NCBI GenBank assembly: GCA_016715985.1
Contig: JADJXD010000001.1
Coordinates: forward strand, 3,224,001-3,288,000
Origin: Saprospiraceae bacterium
GTDB lineage: Bacteria > Bacteroidota > Bacteroidia > Chitinophagales > Saprospiraceae
Length of the DNA: 64,000 bases
Reading direction: 5' to 3'
Under the pieces are notes generated by a model. That model worked only from the letters and a program-made list of their open reading frames with translations. It was not told where the DNA came from and ran no database searches. Shown in pieces: positions 19,193-30,300 of this stretch; within the stretch, counting starts at the first letter, position 1, and the number at the start of each line of letters is the position of its first letter. A program made the translations under genes and the position numbers.

Positions 19193-19911
19193 GGTGTGTA
19201 GAAAAAGACTGATTGAATTTAATTTCTTGTTTTATGGAAAATATAAAGATATTTTCAGCTTCTATGTGATTTGTGTCTTGAGTAGCTGGGTATGATTTGT
19301 TCAGTAATTACCGTTTCTATTGACCCATTAATCTGTACATTATTTAATGTTCATAGACGGCAATTGGACAAAAAAAAATGGAAAATTGGCCATTGAATAT
19401 TTTTTGAATGAAGGAATTCCTATTGATTATTTTATGTTGGCTGGATCTATGGCAGACACAACAGGAGTTACAAAATTTACGCATGAATTTGATGGATGGA
19501 AGTCATTTATTTAGATATATGGGCTAAAAAGACTATATGTAAGAAGATGAAATGTGTGAAGTGGCAAATAAAAAAAATGATGGTTGATAGGAAAAAAAAA
19601 TTCAAAAGTTGAAATGCTATATTAATTGCACTTTTAATAACACAAATGAGATAAAAAATGAAATAGTGTTTTTCTATCTGGAAAGGTATTTTCAATTAAC
19701 AATCATGTAGTAAAAGCAAAAGGATTTATTCTAAAAGGTTTCATTTTTCTATTTCATTTTACTTTTGGAAAGATCAACGCAACTTAAATTGATTAATAAA
19801 TTATTTTTAAAAAATATAAATAACTGACATTTCGCACTAAAAATATTTTGATATGTAAAAATAAAATATATGTATTAATTTTGGGCCCTGGATCTCAACC
19901 AATAAGAAACG
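19193..19911. other. AT-rich 0.7-kb gap between giant gene and transposase
   Basis: The gap contains one short open frame (19347-19514, listed separately) and otherwise AT-rich DNA with homopolymer runs. No clear terminator for the giant gene and no inverted repeat marking the left end of the insertion sequence could be identified. Confidence 0.5.
19347..19514 (+). pseudogene. Short 55-codon frame, possible gene remnant
   Basis: ATG at 19347, TAG at 19512-19514. The translation (MFIDGNWTKKNGKLAIEYFL, continuing to FTHEFDGWKSFI) has a protein-like composition, unlike the low-complexity frames around it. It could be the tail of a disrupted gene next to the transposase, a small real gene, or chance. 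I do not recognise a family. Confidence 0.2.
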
Positions 19912-21234
19912 ATGAAACACCCAGAGTTAATAGACTTGTACAGTGATTATTTGCTGACAAGTTTTGGATTAAGTTCGGCTGTAGGAATGTCCAAAATGTT
20001 GGATGGTGAGTACAGCCATGATCAAATCAGCAGGTTTTTAGCTCAAACTACTTTGACACCTTTGGATTATTGGAAAGCCATTAAACCAATAGTTAGAAAA
20101 GTAGAACAAGATGACGGTGTGATTGCTGTAGATGATTTTATCATTGATAAACCACATTCTACAGAAAATGACATCATCTGTTACCATTTTGATCATAAGG
20201 TGAACAGGAATGTCAAAGGAATCAATGTGATTAGTTTTTTGTATCACACTGCCTTGGACGAAGGTCAGAGTATTGAACTTCCAGTATCTTATGAAATAGT
20301 GAGCAAACCTGTTAAGTACAAGGATCCTGTAACAAATCAGGAGAAACGTCGAAGTGAAGTGACCAAGAACGAATTAGTCAGAGAGAGACTAAGCGTATTG
20401 GCAAGGAAAAATCGAATAAAATTCTCCACGGTATTATGGGATACATGGTATTCGTCCAATGACAATTTTGATTATGTACACAAAGAACTGAGTAAATACT
20501 TTGTAGGCGCACTCAAGAGTAACCGTCAGGTGGCTTTGAGTAAAAGTGAAAAGCTACAGGGTAAATTCCAATCAGTGAGTGCTATTAACTTAGAGCCACA
20601 AAGTAGAATAGAAGTTTGGATTAAAGGATTAGATTTTCCTGTTTATTTAACCAAACAAGTTTTTACAAACAAAGATGAATCTACTGGTGAACTCTATTTA
20701 GTAAGCAATCGCAAGGAATATGCTTATGAGCAGCAAATTATGATCTATCAAAAACGATGGAAAGTAGAGCAATTTCACAAGTCCACAAAACAAAATGCAG
20801 CATTAGCAAAATCTCCAACGAAATATGAAGTGACACAGTCCAATCATATTTTCTGCTCAGTGATTGCTTATGTTAAACTGGAGTTACTCAAAATCAAAAA
20901 TTGCACAAACCATTTTGCCATTAAAGGAAAGTTGTACTTAAAAGCCATTCAAGCCGCTTTTAAAGAATTACAAAACCTGAAACCGAAAGGCACAGGCTTA
21001 ACTTTAAAAGCTCAAACAGATATGCCACTTTTGGAACATCTTTTAAACTTATTTTTAAACAACCAAATTTTTGACCTGCGAAAGGTTAGTTATAAAGATA
21101 TAATCAAAAAAAATTCTCAAAGCACGGGGTGTCGGAACCCCGTGCTTTTTTTATTTGTAAAAAAACATAAATTTTTTAACAATATTATAAATTATTATAA
21201 TATCTTTGCGATTAGTTTTGAATTTTTCTTATAA
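19912..21234 (+). CDS. IS4/IS701-like DDE transposase
   Basis: The open frame is 440 aa. The DDE catalytic framework is visible: the first Asp in VIAVDDFIIDKPH (~residues 60-72), the second in VLWDTWYSS (~172-180), and the Glu in YQKRWKVEQFHKSTK. The last fits the IS4 signature Y-(2)-R-(3)-E-(6)-K exactly. The recognisable transposase ends near LLEHLLNLFLNN. The remaining ~65 residues pass through a perfect terminator hairpin (21119-21152) and a downstream promoter box, so they are unlikely to be native. A lost stop or a slip in the A-run at about 21106-21114 would explain this. Terminal inverted repeats and a target duplication were not found. The element sits between two giant surface-protein genes. 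Confidence 0.88.
   Translation: MKHPELIDLYSDYLLTSFGLSSAVGMSKMLDGEYSHDQISRFLAQTTLTPLDYWKAIKPIVRKVEQDDGVIAVDDFIIDKPHSTENDIICYHFDHKVNRNVKGINVISFLYHTALDEGQSIELPVSYEIVSKPVKYKDPVTNQEKRRSEVTKNELVRERLSVLARKNRIKFSTVLWDTWYSSNDNFDYVHKELSKYFVGALKSNRQVALSKSEKLQGKFQSVSAINLEPQSRIEVWIKGLDFPVYLTKQVFTNKDESTGELYLVSNRKEYAYEQQIMIYQKRWKVEQFHKSTKQNAALAKSPTKYEVTQSNHIFCSVIAYVKLELLKIKNCTNHFAIKGKLYLKAIQAAFKELQNLKPKGTGLTLKAQTDMPLLEHLLNLFLNNQIFDLRKVSYKDIIKKNSQSTGCRNPVLFLFVKKHKFFNNIINYYNIFAISFEFFL
21119..21152 (+). terminator. GC-rich intrinsic terminator at the end of the transposase
   Basis: A perfect 10-bp stem AGCACGGGGT/ACCCCGTGCT (21121-21130 with 21137-21146), extended by flanking A/T pairs, with a 6-nt loop and a T run after it. 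It lies inside the open frame of the transposase, which supports an earlier native stop. Confidence 0.85.
21201..21208 (+). promoter_or_regulatory. -7 promoter element of the 3,828-aa surface protein
   Basis: TATCTTTG is an exact TAnnTTTG match between the terminator and the next gene. No good -33 element sits 19-21 bp upstream. Transcription from about 21214 would give a ~130-nt leader that includes the inverted repeat at 21265-21347. Confidence 0.45.
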
Positions 21235-21264
21235 AGAGTAAGTTTAAAACAGATCCACCCTGAT

Positions 21265-21347
21265 ATAAAGAATGGTATTAGTACCAGTTGCATCATTATT
21301 TTCATGATGTAATTTGATAATTATTAAAATTTAATATCATTCTTTAT
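21265..21347 (+). promoter_or_regulatory. Leader inverted repeat covering the start codon
   Basis: ATAAAGAATGGTATTA (21265-21280) pairs with TAATATCATTCTTTAT (21332-21347) over 16 bp with one G-U pair. The right arm includes the A and T of the ATG at 21346. An inner CATCAT/ATGATG hairpin lies between the arms. In RNA this would hide the start codon, so a role in translation control is a reasonable inference. Confidence 0.5.
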
Positions 21348-24300
21348 GAAAACAAGGAATATTTTCTTAGGTCTTCTTTTTACGATGGGTTTAATCAATT
21401 CTTTAATTGGGCAGGGAGTTGAATGCTCCTGTAAAGAATATTTGTATCTTAATGAACCATCCAGTCAATCCCATAAATTTGAGATTGATCCGTCTACTGG
21501 TGCATTGACAGAAATTTTTAATGACGGAGGACCATGGTATCCCGGAGGAAACCCTATTAATCCAAGTGAATTACCAAGTCCTCATGGTTTGGGTGTTGAC
21601 AGAAATGGATATTTGTACATTGGTGAAAATTTTGGTTCGCCAAACAACATCCGTAGGCTAACTTCTTGGGGTGATATATTTCCGGAAAGTACCTTTTCAA
21701 CGCCTGATGTAGGATTTTTGCTTTCTAATATACATTCTTTCGATGGTTTTATATATTCCAATGGAACAAATCAAAGAATTTATAAATGGGATCCTTGTAC
21801 CGGTGCACAAATAGGCTACATCCAATTTGGTGGAAATCAGGCTGACTGGGGTTTTCATGTTGATAAAGCAGGAGTTTTTTATACAACTACTCCAGATGGC
21901 AAAATATTTAAATTTACTCCGACAGATGCAGACTTTACTTCCAATACATTATATAATACACCGTTGATTGATTTGGGAGCAAACCCGACACAGGGAGGAG
22001 CTCTCTCCCCTCAATATAGTGGAACAGGACTGCAAGGTGTGACTACGGATAATTTTGGTAATATTTTTGTCGTTGAAGGTAATCGGGATGTAGCAGGAAC
22101 CCCGTCCAGATTATTAAAGTTTTCATATACAGGCTCTTTTATTCAGGCCGGTCCGATTGATAACACAAACAATGCAGGTGGCTGGAATCAAATGACAGGG
22201 GTTGTTTTTAGTGAAGATTCTGGTCTTTTGTACACATCTTCATTAAATGTTAATGCAGATTGTGCTTCTTATTGGGATCCGACTGACCTAAATACATTTG
22301 GGACTGCAGTAGGACCTGTTTTTTTTGTAGGAGGAACTAACGCCAAAGCTATAGCAGTAGCAAGAGAATGTTGCCCAACTAACACACCTGTAGAGATTGA
22401 TGTGAATTTATGTGAAGCTGTTGTAGGTCAAAGAATTTCACTGGCGGAGCTTATTGAATGTGAAGGAAATATAACTGAAGGTCAATGGATGCCGGTAGGA
22501 GCCTTGACAGGTATGACTTTTAATGATTGCGACCTGACAGTTACAATTGATAGCGAAGGCTCTTGTGGTGTATTTAGCTTAAGTTCAAATGGCCCGACAG
22601 GACCGGGTGATCCAAGACAATGTTCAGCTTTTAATATTACATTAAATTTATTCGCAACCGTTTTGCAAGCCCCTGTCATAGCAGGAGATCAAATGCTTTG
22701 TCCTACTGATGACCCAAATCCAATTGAGGCATCTATTCCTGCAGTAGGTAGCGGCATTACATATACTTGGCAAAGTAGTACTACTTCATGTACCTCTGGA
22801 TTTCAAGATATAGGAGGAGCACCTGATACCGATACTTATGACCCAGGACCTTTAACACAAACAACATATTTTCGTGTAATTACAAATCTATCAGGATGTA
22901 GTACAGGATTATGTTCCGATACAAGTAATTGCGTAACTTATACAATTTTAGAATGTTCAGAACTTGACGCTGCACTCACAAAAGTTTTAACTTCTCCTTT
23001 AATACCAGTTCAGATTGGTGATGATGCTACTTTTACAATCACTGTTTTCAATCAGGGAACTGACCCTATAGATAGTGTACAGATTGTAGATTATATCCCT
23101 GCCGGATATGTGTTTAATGCAGTAGATAACCCGAATTGGACAGGATCATTTCCTACAGTAAATTATACTGCATCTGTAGCAAATGGTTTGTTACCGGCAC
23201 CGGGTATAGCCGTAGGAGCAAGCTTTGACATTCCTTTGATTCTGGAAGTTGCTTCAACAGCTAATGCCAATAACATAAACAATTTTGCAGAGATCTCAGG
23301 GGTGAGAGACACAGCCGGAAATGAAAATGGTGATGATATCGACAGTACACCGGATGGTGATCCGACAAATGATGCCGGTGGACAAATCAGAAGTGATGCG
23401 GATGATTATATTGATGGTGATGGTACAGGTACGCCGGGAGACGGTGTTGCTGCAACAGATGAAGACGATCATGATGGAGCTACCGTCAGATTTATTGACG
23501 TTGCATTGGTAAAAGACATCAGTCCTGCTTCTCCACCGCCATATTCTTACGGTTCACCTGTAACGTATGTGATTACAGTTAGCAATCAAAGTAATGAAGC
23601 TGTTTATAATGTTGAAATTGAAGACGATCTTCCTGCAGGATTCAGTTTTGCACCGAATAATGGTTGGTTAGAATCAAGCCCGGGTATATTGACCAATACC
23701 ATTGCCGGTCCAATTGCGCCGGGAGGAAGTAGTTTTGTTGAGCTTATTTTGACGCCAATCCCAAGCAATCTACCTAATGCATATGTAAACCAGGCCCAGA
23801 TTACCGGTTTTGAAGATGAAAATGGTGATCCAATAGGAGACAGAGATATAGATAGTGATCCGGGCAACGGACCTTCAGGAGGTACCGAAGACGATGATGA
23901 TAATGCAGTAATAGAAATTTTTGACCTTGCTCTTCAAAAGAGGTTGGTGACAACACCACCATACAGTTATGGTCAAACCCATACTTTTGAAATTGAAGTA
24001 TTTAATCAGGGTAACGTACCGGCTACTAATATAATCGTAAAAGATTATATTCCTGCAGGTTATAGTTATGTAGCCAATAACGGATGGACAGGTGCTTATC
24101 CGAATATCCAAAATACCATCGCCGGACCGATAGCTCAGGGATCAAGTGCTGTCCTGACATTAGAATTGACTCTGCAACCAACAGGTTCCGGTGATTTTAC
24201 CAATTATGCTGAAATAGCTGCAGGCAACGGACCTTCAGGACCGGGATTTGATGCTGATAGTAATCCTGATAGTGATACAGGTGACGAAAGAGATGTTGAT

Positions 24301-27300
24301 CCCGGAGATCCGGATGATGACAACATCAACGGTGGCGGACCAAATGCAGGAGAAGATGAAGATGATCACGACCCTGCCGGACCTTCTATTTTTGACCTGG
24401 CATTAACAAAAACAGTAGACACAGCTCTTCCTAGCTATAGCTATGGACAAAATGTAATGTACACCATTACTGTATTTAATCAAGGTAATGTAGTTGCTAG
24501 AGATATCGTCGTAAGAGACACCATCCCGTGTGGTTTAGAATTTGATCCATCAGATCCTGCCAATACAGGATGGACACAAAGTGGACAGGTGATTACGACC
24601 ACTATCAGCTCATTATTGAATCCAACCCAATCCACACAGGTCATGGTCAATTTAATCGTGAGACCTTGTTATTCTGATCCTGCAACCGCATGGACCAATT
24701 ATGCAGAAATCAACGAAGCTATTAATAATGAAACAGGACTTCCGGGAGACGATATAGATAGTGATCCTGATGATAATATGAATAATGATAACGGTGGTGT
24801 TCCTGACTTTAACGGAGTCATGAGTGGAACAGACAATACCATCAATAATGAAAACGGAGATGAGGACGATCACGACCCACACCAAATACAGGTAATTGAC
24901 CTGGCATTGAGAAAAGTCCTGACGACAGCAGGTCCTTACAGTTACGGGCAGTTATTGACCTTTACGATAGATGTTTTCAATCAGGGAAATGTCACTGCAC
25001 AAAATATCGTGATCAGTGATTATTTACCTACAGGATATAGTTTTGTGACCAATAACGGATGGACAAGTGTCGGACCGGGATTATTACAAAACACAATAGC
25101 AGGACCTTTGGCTCCCGGAGCATTCACTACATTGACGCTTGAATTGACGCTTGAAACAGGAGTAAATCAAACGAGCTGGAATAATTATGCGGAAGTGAGT
25201 GCGACCCAAGACGATCAGGGCAATAACAGAAATGATGATGCAGACAGTGTCACGGATACGAATCCGAATAATGATAATCCGGTAATGCCGGGAGATCCGA
25301 ATGATGATTTAATCACTGGTCTTGGACCAAATGCTGGTGAAGATCAGGATGATCATGACCCGGCTGCACCTGTAGTGGTTGATATAGCCTTAAATAAAAC
25401 AGTTACCACAGCCGGACCATATAGTTATGGTCAGACAGTGAGTTATGATATTACTTTGACGAATGAGGGCAATATTCCATTGACCAATATTGTGGTAAAA
25501 GATGAATTGCCATGCGGAATGACGTATTCAGGTGGCAGCCAGCCATGGGCTGTTGTTGGTAATGAAGCGTCCACAACCTATACAGGAATGTTGCAGCCAT
25601 TTACTTCAGCCACGATTACGATTAGTGTTACCATGAATGAATGTTATACCGATCCGGGTTCAGCATGGACCAACATAGCACAGGTGGTTTCTATGGAAGA
25701 TGAAGATGGCGATGATGTCAGTGATGATGACGTTGATTCTGACCCCGACAATGACGATCCGTCTGAAGATGATCAGGATATTGAAACTTTGGTGATTCAT
25801 GATGTGGCACTAACAAAAACAGGGCCGACGGGTAGTTTTAGTGTTGGAGACATTGTGACCTTTACTATCAATGTTTTTAACCAAGGTAATTTTCCTTTAG
25901 ATAGTATACAGATTACAGACTATATACCAGCGGGATTTACCTTTGTACCTAATAATAACTGGATTTCAGCCGGAAGCAATGCTGTATTGACAGCAACTAT
26001 AAATAATGGATTACTACCTGTTGGAGGATTAGAGCCAGGCACTTTTTCCAGTTTACCAATCACCTTGACGGTAGCTCCAGGAGCCAACATCAACAATGTA
26101 GTGAACCTTTCGGAAATCAGTGGCTCTTCGGATACAACAGATCCGGACCAGGGCGAAGATGCAGACAGTACTCCGGACAATGATCCGGATAATGATAATG
26201 ATGTCACACCGGGCGATCCTGATGATGATAACATTACAGGAGGAGGTCCTGACGAAAATGAGGATGAAGACGACTCCGATCCGGCAACGATTGAGTTGAT
26301 CAATTATAGCATTGGTAATCAGGTTTGGATTGATGCTAATAATAATGGTATCATAGACGGTACAGAAACCGGAATCGAAGATGTTATCGTGGATTTATAT
26401 TATTTCAATCCGAATACGATGAATTATGTTCTGATTCAAAGTACCACAACAGATGCCAATGGTTTATATTTATTTGATACCTTAAATCAGGGTAATTATC
26501 TGGTAGCTTTGAATGCCAATAATTTTACCACAGGCCAGCCGTTTTCAAATTATGTGAGCAGCACCGGTAGTGGCCCGTTAAATCTGAGTACAGGAACGTA
26601 TGAGGATATAGCCAATCAAATCAATACAGGCAACAACGTTGACAGTGATGACAATGGCGTACTCAACGGACAAGGATTTTTGCCGGGAGCTATCGTAAGC
26701 AATGTGGTTACTTTGGGTGACGGTGAGCCGACAGGTGAAAATCCGGATAATGACACCTCAGGTGCATTAGATGAAAATAGCAACCTGACCATTGACTTCG
26801 GATTGGTGCCTATGCACAGTATCGGAAATCAGGTTTGGGTGGATATTAATAATAACGGAACTTATGATTCCGGTGAGGCTCCTCTTCAGGGAGTAGAAGT
26901 AGTTCTTCATTATGTGGATCCGGTATCAGGAACATGTATCGTAATCGATACGCTGTATACAGACATAAACGGATATTATTTGTTTGACAGTCTGATCGCA
27001 GGACAATACATTGTAGAAGTTACAGCAGGCAACTTTGCATCCGGACAACCTTTGGAAGGATTTGCCAGCAGTACAGGCAACGGAGCCATCGTAGGCAATG
27101 ACAGCCTGATTGATCCTGAAAACGGAACAGACAGTGATGACAACGGAATTCTGAACGGAAATCCTATGTTTGTCGGTAGTGTGGTGAGTGATACCTTGAC
27201 ATTAGGTAACAACGAACCATTGAATGAAGATCCGGACAATGATACTTCCGGAGCATTAGACAGCAACAGCAATCTGACCGTAGACTTCGGATTTATTCCG

Positions 27301-30300
27301 TTGATGAGCATTGGAAATCAGGTTTGGAATGACGCCAATAATGACGGACTTATTAATGGTACAGAAGTCGGAATTGCTAATGTAGTAGTGAATTTACATT
27401 ATGTAGATCCTGTGACAGGTGACTGTTCTATCATTGCTACTACCATGACAGATATGAATGGTTTGTATTTGTTTGACAGCCTGATTCAGGGTCAATATAT
27501 AGTAGAAATTGTTGCAGCCAACTTCAATGCAGGTGGACCATTATCCGGTTTGTCAAGCAGTACAGGTGGCGGAATACTTAATACTACATCAGGTATTTAC
27601 GAAGACGGAAGCAATCCTGTGGATCCGGACAACGGAGCTGACAGCGATGACAACGGTTTGTTAAACGGCAATCCAATGTTTGTCGGATCTGTGGTGAGTG
27701 ATACGTTGAATCTGGTTTGGATGACAACTCCTTTGAATGAAAATCCTGACAACGACAACAGCGGAGCAACTGATGATAATAGTGACCTTACCGTAGATTT
27801 CGGATTTTATACTATGTACAGCATAGGAAATCAGGTTTGGATTGACAATAATTACAACGGAATCATTGACAATGGTGAGACAGGAATTTCAGGAGTTACC
27901 GTCGAACTTCATCAGGTAGATCCGATCACCGGAAATTGTATTCTGGTAACTACAACCATTACCGGTGCCAACGGAGTCTATTTGTTTGACAGCCTCTTGA
28001 TTGGAAATTATATAGTAGTAATTCCTGGTAGTCAGATGATGCCGGGAGGACCATTGGAAGATTATTTATCAAGTACAGGAACCTTCAACGCAGGTGGACC
28101 ATATGAAACACCGGGAGTCGGAGCCAATACCAATATTGACAATGATGACAATGGTACATTTAATACCAATCCGATGTTTTTCTTCGGAGTGGTGAGTGAT
28201 ACAATAAGATTAGGAGATGCACCGGAACCAACCGGTGAAAATCCAAATAATGATAACAGCGGAGCATTAGACAACAACAGCAATCTGACGATTGATTTCG
28301 GATTTATTCCTAAAGTTTTTGACCTTGCATTGCGAAAAGAAAAAGTCAGTCCTGCTCAGGTGACTGCTTATGGTGATGTGGTGGAATTTGATATTACCAT
28401 CATCAATCAGGGCAATCTGGATGCAGAAAATGTAGTCATCACGGATTACATACCTGCCGGATTTACCTTACATTCATCCAGTACAGGTTGGACTATGGTA
28501 GGACCAAATGCAGAATATACGATTACAAGTGTGATACCTGCAAATACAACTACAGCGGTTAAAATCTTCCTTGAAGTACAAATGACCAATCAGGTAGGAG
28601 GATATATCAACTTTGCTGAAATATCAGAAGCAATGGATACATTGGGTAATTCCAGCAATCCTGCAGTAGTAAGTCCTTACGGAACATTGGTTGATGTAGA
28701 CAGTACACCGGATGATACAAATGGTAATGATGCCGGTGGCGAACCTGAAGGACCTTCCGATAATGCGGTTGCCGGAAATGGTACAGGACCAATCGGTAGC
28801 GGACCGGCCTCAGGTGACGAAGATGATCATGATCCTGCTTTGGTAGAAATCATTGATATTGCTCTTCGCAAAACAGTCGGCACACCTGGTCCTTATCAAT
28901 ACAACCAGAATATTACTTACAATATCGAAGTATTCAACCAAGGTAATGTAGACTTATACAATATCGAAGTGACAGATTATATTCCTGCGGGATTGGTTTT
29001 TGATCAGGCTTTAAATCCGGACTGGACAGTCAGCGGAACACAAATCGTCAGAAATATAGCAGGACCAATTACTGAACAATCATCGACATCAGTTTCTGTA
29101 GTGTTGAGAACAAGAGCCATGGTTCCGGGAGCATCTGCAACGGCGGATTCATGGACAAACGGAGCAGAGATTTCTTACATGGAAAATGAAGATGGAGATG
29201 ATATCACCGGTGATGATGTAGATTCAGATGGTGACGCAGATCCAAACAATGATCCGACAGTAGATGATGAAATCAATGGTGATCCGAATGATCCGAATAC
29301 ACCAAATGATGAGGATGACGATGATATCGCATTTATCGAGATATTTGACCTTGCTTTGCGCAAAACATTGGTGACAACACCACCATACAGCTACAATTCG
29401 ACACATACTTTCACCATTGAAGTATTTAATCAGGGTAATGTGCCAGCGACCAATATCGTAGTGAATGACTTTGTACCTGTTGGATATGGCTTTGCAGTAA
29501 ATAATGGTTGGAGTAGTACCGGACCGGGAACCATCCAAAATACCATTGTTGGGCCGGTCATGCCGGGAGGAAGCGCCATATTGACCCTTCAGTTGACCTT
29601 GCTTCAGTCAGACGGCGGCGAGAGAAACTGGATCAATTATGCAGAGATAGCGTCAGGCAACGGACCAAACGGACCTGGCTTTGATGCTGACAGTTCGCCA
29701 AACAGTAATGGAGGAAATGAAAATGCAGTAGTACCGGGCGGACCTGGTGATGACAATATTGAAAGCACAGGAGATGATGACATAGGTAGCCAAGATGACC
29801 ATGACCCTGCGGGACCATCCATCTTTGACCTTGCATTGATAAAAGAAGTTGTAACCGCAACACCAAGCTATAGTTATGGTCAAAATGTCATGTATAAAAT
29901 TACTATTTTCAATCAAGGTAATACTGCCGCTAGTAACATAGTTGTAAAAGATTATTTACCATGTGGCTTGGAGTTTGACTCTAATTTACCTATGAATGCT
30001 TCATGGACATCTGATGGCACGGATATCAGTACGACGTTTAGTGGTACTTTATTGGCTGGTCAGAGCGTAGAGTTATTTGTGGACTTGATCGTCAGACCTT
30101 GTTATACAGATGTAGATAATGCTTGGACAAATTATACAGAGATAGTCACAGCTATAGATAATACGACAGGTTTACCTGGAGATGATATCGATAGTACACC
30201 AGATGGAATCAATGGTAATGATAGTGGTGGTGTGCCTAATTTTGAATCTTTTGTTAGTGGTACAGACAATACAATTGGAAATGAGAATGGAGATGAAGAT

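Noticed and set aside
19700..21300. Terminal inverted repeats of the insertion sequence
   Set aside because: I compared the flanks on both sides of the transposase and found no convincing matching inverted ends or target duplication, so the element boundaries were not called.
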